DNA of 9,263 nucleotides, taken from Candidatus Methanophagaceae archaeon. Lineage in GTDB: Archaea > Halobacteriota > Syntropharchaeia > Alkanophagales > Methanospirareceae. A program made the translations under genes and the position numbers. Below, one piece after another: positions 1 through 7,900 of the stretch; position 1 is the stretch's first letter; the number at the start of each line of letters is the position of its first letter. Where the stretch lies: NCBI GenBank assembly GCA_013374505.1, contig QENJ01000093.1:1-9263 (forward strand), read 5' to 3'. The notes below the pieces were generated by a model. It was not told the DNA's origin, made no database searches, and saw nothing but the letters and a program-made list of their open reading frames with translations.

Positions 1-1344
1 ATTGAATATGGGTCAGAGCTGGCTATTATTTTCTCTGCAATAGTATCTTTTGTTTGGTTAAGGATTCCTCTTGCTATCTCATTGTCTATCCCACTCACGC
101 GGCCGAGCAACCTTCCTATTGCCCACAGATCCGTGTTGGCTATTATTTTATCTGCAATAGAGTCCTTTGTTTGATTGAGGATTCCTCTTGCTGTCTCTTC
201 TTTTACCTCTCTCACGCGGCCGAGCAGCCATCCTATTTCCCCCAGGTTAGTGCTGGCTATTATTTTATCTGCAATAGAGTCCTTTGTTTGGTTAAGGATT
301 CCTCTTGCTGTCTCTTTATCTATCCCACTCACGCTGTTGAGCAGTCCTATTATTGCCCTTGGATCGGTGCTGGCTCTTATTTTGTCGGCAATAGAGTCCT
401 TTGTTTGGTTAAGTAGAACTCTTGCTGTCTCTTTATCTATCTTGATCGCGCTCTCGAGCAACTGTCCTATTGCCTTTGGATCAGTGCTAGCACGTATTTT
501 ATCCGCATACATATCCTTTGTTTTGTTAAGTAGAACTCTTGCTGTCTTTTTCTCTATCACGCTCACGCTCTCGAGCAACTGTCCTATTGCCTCCAGGTCA
601 GAACTGGCTATTATTTTATCGGCATACGTATCCTTTGTTTGGTTGAGGATTCCTCTTGCTGTCTTTTTCTCTATCACGCTCACGCTCTCGAGCAACTGTC
701 CTATTGCCTCCAGGTCAGTGCTGGCTATTATTTTATCGGCATACGTATCCTTTGTTCTGTTGAGGATGCTTCTTGCTGTCTCTTCTTCTATCAGCCACAC
801 GCTGCCGAGCAGCCATCCTATTGCCGCAGGGTCAGTACTGGCTATTATTTTCTTTGCATACGTCTTCTTTGTTCTGCTGAGAAGAACTCTTGCTGTCTCT
901 TCTTCTATCTCTCTCACGCTGCTGAGCAGCCTTCCTATTGCCCCTGGGTCAGTGCTGGCTATTATTTTATCGGCATACGTCTTCTTTGTTCTGTTGAGGA
1001 TGCTTCTTGCTGTCTCTTCTTCTATCAACCTCACTTGGTCGAGCAGCCTTCCTATTGCCCCTGGGTCAGAGCTGGCACGTATTTTCTCTGCAATACTATC
1101 CTTTGTTACGTTGAGGAGTTTTCTTGCTGTCTCTTCTTCTATCTTCCTCACGGCGAAGAGCAGCCTTTCTATTGAATATAGGTCAGAGCTGGCTATTATT
1201 TTCTCTGCATACGTATCACTTGTTACGTTGAGGAGTTTTCTTGCTGTCTCTTCTTCTATCTTTCTCAGATAGAAGAGCAGCCTTCCTATTGAATATGGGT
1301 CAGAGCTGGCTATTATTTTCTCTGCAATAGTATCTTTTGTTTGG
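1..1344 (-). repeat. 57-bp exact long-range repeat (1-57 and 1288-1344)
   Basis: The first 57 bases of the window are identical to 1288-1344, eleven units (1287 bp) away, and closer to that copy than to any adjacent unit. They encode the turn and first residues DPYS plus the end of the previous unit (KDTIAEKIIASS versus the equivalent there). This suggests a multi-unit block duplication or conversion, with more copies of that block probably lying beyond the left edge. Confidence 0.85.
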
Positions 1345-3992
1345 CTGAGGAGTTTTCTTGCTGTCTCTTCTTCTATCTTCCTCACGGCGAAGAGCAGATC
1401 TCCTATTGCCCTTAGGTCAGAGCTGGCACGTATTTTCTCTGCAATAGTATCACTTGTTTCGTTGAGGAGTTTTTTTGCGGTATGTTCTTCTATCACTCTC
1501 ACGGTGTCGAGCAGGAGTGTGCTGGCTATTAGTGGGTCAAGGCCTGTTTTTATTTTCCCCGCCTTTATTTTCTCTGCATACGTTTTCTCTGTTTCTTTGA
1601 GAAGCTCCTCTGCCCTAGCTTTATTTATCTTCCACACGCTGTCGAGCAGCACCCCTATTCCATGTGGATCGGTGCCAGTTCTTTTTATTTTCTCTGCATA
1701 CGTTTCCTCTGTTTCTTTGAGAAGTTTTCTTGCTGTCTCTTCTTCTATCTTCCACACGCTGTCGAGCAGCACCCCTATTCCATGTAGATCGGTGCCAGTT
1801 CTTTTTATTTTCTCTGCATACGTTTCCTCTGTTTTTTTGAGAAGATCCTCTGCCATTTTTTTATCTATTTCTCTCACGTAGAGGAGCAGCACCCCTATTC
1901 CCAGTAGATCGGTGCTCTTTTTTATTTTCTCTGCATACGTTTCCTCTATTTTTTTGAGAAGATCCTTTGCCATATCTTTATTTACCCTCCACACGCTGCC
2001 GAGCAGTCGTCCTATTAGGAATAGGTCTTTGCTGGCTTTTATTTTATTTGCAATTTGCTCTTCTCCCTTTTTAAATAGATCTTTTAATAGATTATCCCAC
2101 TTAAAAGCTCTTATTGCAGCAATGAAGAAATAATAATGCTTCAGATCACTTTCCCAATCCATTTGCTTGATTTTTTTCTCAATAATCCCTTCTTCAACTT
2201 TTCCTCTATTTATACGTTCGAACATCATATAGCGATTAAAAAGATTGATAGGCAGCTTCTCTGGTTTTTCCCATTTCAGGGCTATGCCTGCTTCAGGTGA
2301 CGAGATATTCAGGAAGGTTAGATATGTTTTTAAGCTCACCACTTTTTGGCGTCTGTCCACCCCCTGGAATCCGGGAGGATCTTTTAGAAAATCAGATAAT
2401 TTCTTTAGATTCTCTTCTAACTCCTTCCGTCCTTTTGCAGTGCTGAAGAGTCCCGTGTATTCCCTAATATCTATTGGGATATATCTCTCCTCCTGTAAAA
2501 AAGAAATTAAATCTTTTTGCTTTTTTTCTTCGCTTAAAATATCCTCATAATAAGCAGGCCATTGCTCCCGCATACACATCAATTTAAATAGCATTTTCTT
2601 ATCGAATAGGAAGTCAAATACTTCGCTAGGATAAATAAAAATCCTTATGCTTTTGCTCTCTGAGGTACTTGGTACGTCAAGATCTCCTATCTCTTTCTTC
2701 ACTTCACCCATTCGCTCAATCCTTTTCTCGGGTTTCGGTCTTTCAAAAGCCTGTAAGAAAGTAGCTAATCGTTTCTCGAACACGCTTTTAATGAGCATGG
2801 TTGCATTCACCACTCTCTTAATCTTCCGTGGATTACCACCAATACTGTGAATCACTAATTGTGTGCATTCTTCAATCTCCTTAGCGTCCCAACCGGTTAA
2901 AAACTGTAAATACTTCTTTATTGCCTGCTCGCTTATTTTAGGAATATAAAATTCTGCCTGAACGATTTTATCAAAGTAATCTTTATATATCTCCTCTTCT
3001 CCGTATTTATTCTTAAGTGCGTTCTTCAGTATCTCGTAGTCGCAGCCCAGGACGAAAATACAGCCGCTAATATCAAGGAAGATTTTTAAACTGTCTAAGA
3101 AATTAACTATTTTCTCCTCTGGTATTCTATCCAAATCGTCAATAAAAATGATTATCTTTCCCTTTTTCGATTTTTCGTAAATCTTTATCTTATCATCTTC
3201 TTTCTCGACAATGTATATCCCATCTCCGTAGGGTATCACCCATTTATCTTTTTCTTTCAGGGCATTATCAGAACGTGAACGTTCATTAGCTTTGAACTCA
3301 CGCTTCAATTTTTTGGGAATAACGTCATTGTTCAAGTCCTCTTTGTATTTGTTTATGTGGTAAAAGTTAACCTTGCGACATCTTTTCGCAATCGCCCTTA
3401 TGCTTAATTTAGAGTAGCTAAACAACTTTTCTAACACTGGTGTATCAATGCTAAACAAATACGATCCTTCTGCTCTTTCTTTTATTCTCTTCTTGAACTT
3501 TTCTATCTTGGTCACCCGCTCGATTACTGTTTTTGTGTCCTTATCCAACCAATTTTTAAAGACTATATTTTTTCTACTTCTCGCGATTAAATTTGAAATA
3601 GCGCCAGTTGATACCCTACCCTGAGTACCAGTTTGTAGCACAACATCAGTAGAAAAAAGAGCTACATTCCGTATCAAATCTTTTTTGACTACCCCGTCTT
3701 CAAAAAGCTTGTCTACAACCTTAATCATAAATGGGATCCAGAGCTTCTCTTCGTTTCCATATTCCCAGGAGTTTAAAAAAATCGTTTCGTAGCCTCTGGA
3801 CTCTAATAGTTCCTGCATAATCTGCATGAAACTGGTTTTTCCTGAACCCCAACTTCCAAAAATACCAATTGTGAAAGGAGTATCGTCCTTCGATAGACTT
3901 TCTAAAGTAGCGATGACACCCTCAGCATAATCGCGGAAACCAAGTCTATCCTCGGAAAGCCTCACTGCGACATCTGAGCATTTCGATACCAT
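1..3992 (-). CDS. KAP-family P-loop NTPase with C-terminal 39-residue helical repeat array (partial, C-terminus beyond left edge)
   Basis: I translated the minus strand from the ATG at 3992 to the left edge and found 1330 codons with no stop. An in-frame TAA at 4026-4028 and no ATG between fix the start. Walker A is GSWGSGKTS (residues 46-54). Walker B is IIIFIDDLDRI (about 280-290), with the doubled Asp typical of KAP NTPases. A sensor-like GGNPRKIKRVVN follows at 385-396. This order matches the KAP family (Kidins220/ARMS and PifA; PifA causes T7 exclusion by F plasmids). Many KAP proteins carry membrane helices between Walker A and B. Here that stretch is charged, with no hydrophobic segment, so I infer a soluble cytoplasmic protein. 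Residues 400-655 form a helical linker. From residue 656 onward there are 39-residue repeats to the edge. The gene is divergent from pyrH and shares no operon in view. No Shine-Dalgarno site is visible. The substrate and role are unknown; nucleic-acid, membrane-complex or anti-phage roles are all possible. The NTPase assignment is secure, the function is not. Confidence 0.9.
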   Translation of the reverse strand, partial: MVSKCSDVAVRLSEDRLGFRDYAEGVIATLESLSKDDTPFTIGIFGSWGSGKTSFMQIMQELLESRGYETIFLNSWEYGNEEKLWIPFMIKVVDKLFEDGVVKKDLIRNVALFSTDVVLQTGTQGRVSTGAISNLIARSRKNIVFKNWLDKDTKTVIERVTKIEKFKKRIKERAEGSYLFSIDTPVLEKLFSYSKLSIRAIAKRCRKVNFYHINKYKEDLNNDVIPKKLKREFKANERSRSDNALKEKDKWVIPYGDGIYIVEKEDDKIKIYEKSKKGKIIIFIDDLDRIPEEKIVNFLDSLKIFLDISGCIFVLGCDYEILKNALKNKYGEEEIYKDYFDKIVQAEFYIPKISEQAIKKYLQFLTGWDAKEIEECTQLVIHSIGGNPRKIKRVVNATMLIKSVFEKRLATFLQAFERPKPEKRIERMGEVKKEIGDLDVPSTSESKSIRIFIYPSEVFDFLFDKKMLFKLMCMREQWPAYYEDILSEEKKQKDLISFLQEERYIPIDIREYTGLFSTAKGRKELEENLKKLSDFLKDPPGFQGVDRRQKVVSLKTYLTFLNISSPEAGIALKWEKPEKLPINLFNRYMMFERINRGKVEEGIIEKKIKQMDWESDLKHYYFFIAAIRAFKWDNLLKDLFKKGEEQIANKIKASKDLFLIGRLLGSVWRVNKDMAKDLLKKIEETYAEKIKKSTDLLGIGVLLLYVREIDKKMAEDLLKKTEETYAEKIKRTGTDLHGIGVLLDSVWKIEEETARKLLKETEETYAEKIKRTGTDPHGIGVLLDSVWKINKARAEELLKETEKTYAEKIKAGKIKTGLDPLIASTLLLDTVRVIEEHTAKKLLNETSDTIAEKIRASSDLRAIGDLLFAVRKIEEETARKLLSQTKDTIAEKIIASSDPYSIGRLLFYLRKIEEETARKLLNVTSDTYAEKIIASSDLYSIERLLFAVRKIEEETARKLLNVTKDSIAEKIRASSDPGAIGRLLDQVRLIEEETARSILNRTKKTYADKIIASTDPGAIGRLLSSVREIEEETARVLLSRTKKTYAKKIIASTDPAAIGWLLGSVWLIEEETARSILNRTKDTYADKIIASTDLEAIGQLLESVSVIEKKTARGILNQTKDTYADKIIASSDLEAIGQLLESVSVIEKKTARVLLNKTKDMYADKIRASTDPKAIGQLLESAIKIDKETARVLLNQTKDSIADKIRASTDPRAIIGLLNSVSGIDKETARGILNQTKDSIADKIIASTNLGEIGWLLGRVREVKEETARGILNQTKDSIADKIIANTDLWAIGRLLGRVSGIDNEIARGILNQTKDTIAEKIIASSDPYS
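3..2027 (-). repeat. 17 complete tandem 39-residue (117-bp) coding repeats plus start of an 18th
   Basis: Within the KAP gene, units start at an Asp (first at 2025-2027) and recur every 117 bp. The conserved codon for Ile sits at 118, 235, 352, 469, 586, 703 and so on to 1405 without one gap. The first half of the consensus is DPxAIGxLLxSVxxI and the second is ETARxLLNxTKDTYADKI, followed by a short IxAST turn. Each half has an amphipathic heptad-like pattern, so each unit is probably a helical hairpin in a superhelical solenoid, in the style of TPR or HEAT repeats, although the length and motif match neither canonical repeat. Units 2 and 3 have 40 residues (extra residue in KRTGT). The junction of units 4 and 5 carries 18 extra bases. 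A degenerate half-unit at about 2028-2140 may cap the array. The array is open at the left edge, so its real length is unknown. Confidence 0.93.
536..718 (-). repeat. 66-bp exact direct repeat between adjacent units (536-601 and 653-718)
   Basis: Positions 536-601 and 653-718 are identical over 66 bases at the 117-bp repeat period. After two mismatched bases the match resumes for about another 35 bases. The two units encode nearly the same peptide, IGQLLESVSVIEKKTAR. Synonymous sites are also identical, which points to a recent unit duplication or gene conversion and not only to selection on the protein. Confidence 0.9.
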
Positions 3993-4132
3993 GTTATTAA
4001 AATACCCGTTTCTATTGGTAAAGCTTTAGTATGAATCTACATGTTCATGCTCATGGGGTGTCCGTCCGTTCCTATGGGTTGAAAGTTTCTTTTTAAACAA
4101 AGATTTATTAATCAGCACGTGAGAGCACGGAC
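3993..4132. promoter_or_regulatory. pyrH: Divergent intergenic promoter region between the KAP NTPase and pyrH
   Basis: This 140-bp gap separates two divergent starts. On the plus side, two TATA-like elements precede pyrH: TTTTTAAAC at 4090-4098, which predicts a short leader, and TTTATTAAT at 4104-4112, whose centre is about 25 bases from the ATG and would give a leaderless transcript. No strong Shine-Dalgarno site precedes pyrH. On the minus side I see only a weak candidate (TACTAAAGC reading leftward around 4031-4023) and no ribosome binding site. The region also holds an imperfect 18-bp direct repeat at 4008 and 4068 and a three-fold 6-bp pattern (ACATGT, TCATGC, TCATGG) near 4039-4056 that could be a binding site. 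Confidence 0.45.
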
Positions 4133-4810
4133 ATGAAAATCGTTATTTCGTTAGGCGGTATCTTTTTCGCGGATGCTGCACAGATAAAAGCAGTTGCCGC
4201 CGTCTTAGAAGAGCTTGCGGAGTCGCACAGCATATACGTAGTTACCGGCGGCGGGCAACCAGCACGCGAGTACATAAAAATAGCACGTGACTTGGGTGCG
4301 AACGAAACAGTTTGCGATTATATCGGCATAGCGGCGACACGATTAAATGCGCAATTGCTTATTTCCGCGTTGCGCAATGCGTATCCCGAGCCGTTAACTG
4401 ATTATAAAGAAGTTGCCGAAGCAACGGTGAAAGGCAGAGAGTGTATACCTGTGATTGGTGGTGTAAGCCCCGGTTATACGACCGATGCGGTAGCGGCGAT
4501 TCTCGCGGAATACGTAAATGCTGAGCTACTTTTAAGCGTGACATCGGTGGATGGCGTCTATGAAGCAGACCCGCGTGTGCATCCGGAAGCAAAGAAATAC
4601 GACCGGATCTCGGTAAAGGAACTCCTGAGTATAGTAATGAAAGAGGAACTAAATGCAGGGTCGAGAATCATCATAGACCCCGTTGCTGCGAAGATGATAG
4701 AACGAAGCGGCATAAAAACCATCGTTATTGATGGCAGCCGCGAACCACGTACTATTTTAGATGCCGTTATCGGGAAGCATTCAGGCACGGAGATATTTTG
4801 CGAACGCTAA
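4133..4810 (+). CDS. pyrH: UMP kinase, archaeal type
   Basis: The 225-residue product is a normal-length archaeal UMP kinase of the amino acid kinase fold. It phosphorylates UMP to UDP with ATP in the cytoplasm, the step that feeds CTP, UTP and dTTP synthesis. Visible motifs, in order: the N-terminal IVISLGG (3-9, phosphate-binding strand and glycine pair); VVTGGGQPAREYI (36-48, nucleotide-binding loop); DYIGIAATRLNAQLL (62-76); GGVSPGYTTDAVAA (109-122, UMP/phosphate contact region); TSVDGVYEADPR (137-148, the family signature near the ATP site); and the C-terminal HSGTEI typical of the archaeal subgroup. The ATG at 4133 gives the expected N-terminus directly at the first beta strand. It is a single-gene unit, divergent from the KAP NTPase and convergent with the beta-helix gene. 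Its codons are visibly more GC-rich than those of its neighbours, consistent with a resident core gene. Identification is firm. Confidence 0.95.
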   Translation: MKIVISLGGIFFADAAQIKAVAAVLEELAESHSIYVVTGGGQPAREYIKIARDLGANETVCDYIGIAATRLNAQLLISALRNAYPEPLTDYKEVAEATVKGRECIPVIGGVSPGYTTDAVAAILAEYVNAELLLSVTSVDGVYEADPRVHPEAKKYDRISVKELLSIVMKEELNAGSRIIIDPVAAKMIERSGIKTIVIDGSREPRTILDAVIGKHSGTEIFCER

Positions 4811-4832
4811 GAGTACTGTGGTTGTGCCGGTG

Positions 4833-4885
4833 AGTTGAGATTCAACTAAAAGTAAAACACCCGAACGGTTAGATTTATATAACCG
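4833..4885. terminator. Two inverted repeats between convergent genes, possible bidirectional termination region
   Basis: AGTTGA at 4833-4838 pairs with TCAACT at 4842-4847 (6-bp stem, GAT loop). CGGTTA at 4866-4871 pairs with TAACCG at 4880-4885 (6-bp stem, 8-base loop). On the minus strand the T-rich run TTTTACTTTTAGTT (4857-4844) lies about 100 bases past the beta-helix stop and could terminate that transcript, since archaeal termination uses T-rich tracts. No T-tract follows pyrH on the plus strand. The rest of 4811-4954 shows no gene. Confidence 0.35.
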
Positions 4886-4954
4886 CATCAGGGGCTTATC
4901 TTATTCGTCGAATCCTAGTGGCATATTCGCTCTGAGGTTATTATTAGCTGTGTT

Positions 4955-7900
4955 TTAGTCTCGCAACAATCTAATAGCCGGTATCCCGTTATTATAAACT
5001 TTTCCATTAATATCTGTAAACTCAGTGCAGTTGATCCAGCCGTTTGTTGTTTGTAGTGCCCCGTTATGATGAATCTGCGGATATGAACCTGTGTGGATGC
5101 TGTAGTTGTATGCTTCACCCGCGACAAGCGTGAAAGGCTCGTTAAATGAGATGTGCTGCCACTCTTCTGTGTAACCGCACCAAGTTGCAGTTACATCCAG
5201 ACTGGAGTTCCATATTCGTGCGTATTCTGTATGCCCGCCGGTACCTGTACAGGGATAAGTATAAAGCTTTTGCACCTCTATGTCCCGGTTTGGCGTTATC
5301 GTGCCGTTGTGTATGCCGTAAATAGCAGGATATGGCTTCTTGCTCGGTCCGGTGTCAAAACTAGTTTCTGCTGTGACATTGTAATTCTTATAGTGTTCCA
5401 CTAGTGGATATGTATCATTATCGCTATATATACTGTATTGTGTATTCCAAATACCACATCCATCTATCTCTTTAGCGTCTGGATATTTATCCGTGTAATT
5501 GCTCCAGTAATTGCCTAAACAGTTTTTGTGTGTGCTGCCGTTGTATGTATAGACTAGTTCCTCTGTTGAGTTCCAGCTATTGTTTGGATGGGAAGAATAA
5601 GATTCATCAGCGTTGTCTATAAAATTATTGAGATAGATTTTGTTGTTACTGGCAGAGAGTAGATAGATACCGCTACCGTTATTGTTACTCGCGTTATTAC
5701 AGGTAAAACTGTTGTTTCGGGAATCGTAGAGATAGATGCCATCGTTATTGTTGTTACGGACCTCATTGCCGGTAATGCTATTGTCACAGGAATCGTAGAG
5801 TGAGATGCCATCGTCATTATTGTTACGTACATCATTGCCGGTAATGCTGTTGCCAATGGAAGATCCGAGGATGATGCCGCAGTCGTGGTTGCTACTCGCA
5901 TTATTGCGGGTAATGCTGTTGTTATCGGAATAGATAATGTATATGCCGTGTTCGTTGTTGTTACAGACGTTGTTATCGCATATGGCATTGTTGCTGGACA
6001 CGTATAGCCTGATACCATAGTCGTTGCTGCTGACTGTGTTGTTTGCGATTATACTGTCATCCGTCTTCAATAGCTCTATACCAACATCTGTATTCGATAA
6101 ATCCTGATTCTCTACCCTGATATTATTACAATTTACCAGTATCACCTGTCCCGCCACATCTGTAACCTCAATATTGGATGCGTCTTCAAGATAGATAAGA
6201 TGCTTACCATTTACTGTATTTCCTTTCACTGTACTATGATATGATTTATCAACAAAGAGACCATCATTCACAAATTTATTGCCTGTAACGGAGTTACCGT
6301 TGCTTGAATCATAGAAAATAATACCGCCCTTACTATTGTCGTCAATATTGTTGCCGGAAATGGTATTGTTACTAGCAGACTCGAGGCATATACCGTATTC
6401 GTTGTTGCTACAGACTTTGTTGCCTGAAATGATGTTATTGCTGGAAGAGTCAATAGAGATACCGTGTTCGATGTTGTTGCAGGCAGTGTTGTCTGTAATG
6501 TTATTGTAATTGCTGGAAGATTGGATGCTGATACCGTGGCTATTGTTGGAGACGTTGTTGCCGGTAATGCTATTGCTACTGGAGTTGACATATATGAATA
6601 TGCCGAATTCGTTGTTATTGGAGACGTTGTTGCCGATGAGGTTATTACTGCCAGACTCCGCGATGAATATACCGCTGTAGGTATTGTTACAGACGTTGTT
6701 GCCGATAATGCTGTTGTCGTTACAGGTAGATACGATCGAGATACCGAAGTAGGTATTGTTGCATGCTATGTTGTCTGAGATGCTGTTATTGCTGCTGAAA
6801 TGGCGGAAGTGGAAGCCGTGTTCGCTGTTGTTGGAGACGTTGTTGCCGGTAATGTTATTGTTAGTGCAGAAAGAGTCGAGGTAAATGCCGTTATGGTTAT
6901 TATTGCAGGCGTTATTATCTCTGACAGTATTGTTGCTACTGTTATCGTAGAGTAATATACCGTACAGGTTGTTGTTGCAGACGTAGTTGCCCTTAATGTT
7001 ATTATCATTGCAGGAAGATTCAAGGACGATGCCGGTATAGTTATTGTTGCAAACGTCATTGGCTGTGATGCTATTATTGCTGCTGGCATTGTTGAGGAAG
7101 ACGCCATGTTCGCTATTGCTACCGACAGCGTTGCCGGTAATGTTATTGTTAGTGCAGAAATGGTCAAGGTAGATGCCGTGATTTAAATTGTTGCAGGCGT
7201 TATTGTCTATAACGGTATTGTTGCTACTGTAATCGTAAAGTAAGATGCCGTACCTGCCGTTCTTAGAAACGATGTTGCCAGAGATGCTATTGTTACTGGA
7301 AGAGTTAAGGAAGATACCGTTGTAGTCATTGTTGCAGATATAATTATCAGAAATGGTATTGTTACTGCAGGAATAAGTGACTATGATGCCCTGGTAGTGG
7401 TTACTGCTGGCATTATTACCATAAACGAGGTTGTTATTGCTGAAACTGGTAAGTAAGATGCCGTGATAGTTGTTGCTGCTGGCGGTATTGTCGGTGATGA
7501 CGTTATTGCTACTGTAATCGTAGAGGTTGATACCGTACCTACTGTTGTTGCGAACTATATTGTTTGAGATTAAGCTATCTTCGGTCTGCCATAGCATTAC
7601 ACCAATGCACGTGTTGGACAAATTCTGTGACTCTACCTTGATATTATTACAATTCACAAGTATCACCTGTCCCGCATCTGTAACCTCTGTATCGGACGTT
7701 CCCTCATGATAAACAAGATGCTTACCATTTACCGTATTTGCCTCCACGGTATTTTGGTAGGAATAGTAAACAAAGAGCCCATCATTTACAAATGTATTGC
7801 CAGAAACGGTATTGTTGCTGGAATAGTAGAGGTAGATGCCGTAGTCGTTGTCGCGGGCATTGTTGCCTGTAACGGTGCAGTTACCGGATTCGTAGATACG

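Noticed and set aside
175..1272. Long plus-strand open frame of 365 codons across the repeat region
   Set aside because: It is the complement of the true repeat frame. The sequence is periodic, so stops are missing in several frames at once. The minus-strand frame continues into a clear KAP NTPase and keeps a sensible amphipathic repeat.
1..2027. The 117-bp tandem repeats as a CRISPR array
   Set aside because: There is no alternation of identical repeat and unique spacer. The whole period is conserved with codon-like substitutions and stays in frame with the NTPase.
4359..4788. Minus-strand open frames inside pyrH
   Set aside because: They are antisense to a firmly identified full-length UMP kinase and have no independent support.
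4900..4925. tRNA 3'-end-like string TTCGTCGAATCCTAGTGGCA
   Set aside because: It lacks a proper T-loop, a matching acceptor stem and any D or anticodon arm upstream.
5617..7167. Several Thr/Ala/Val-rich open frames on both strands within the beta-helix gene
   Set aside because: They are shadows of the 66-72 bp coding repeats. They have no ribosome sites and low-complexity products, whereas the main frame has a signal peptide and family motifs.
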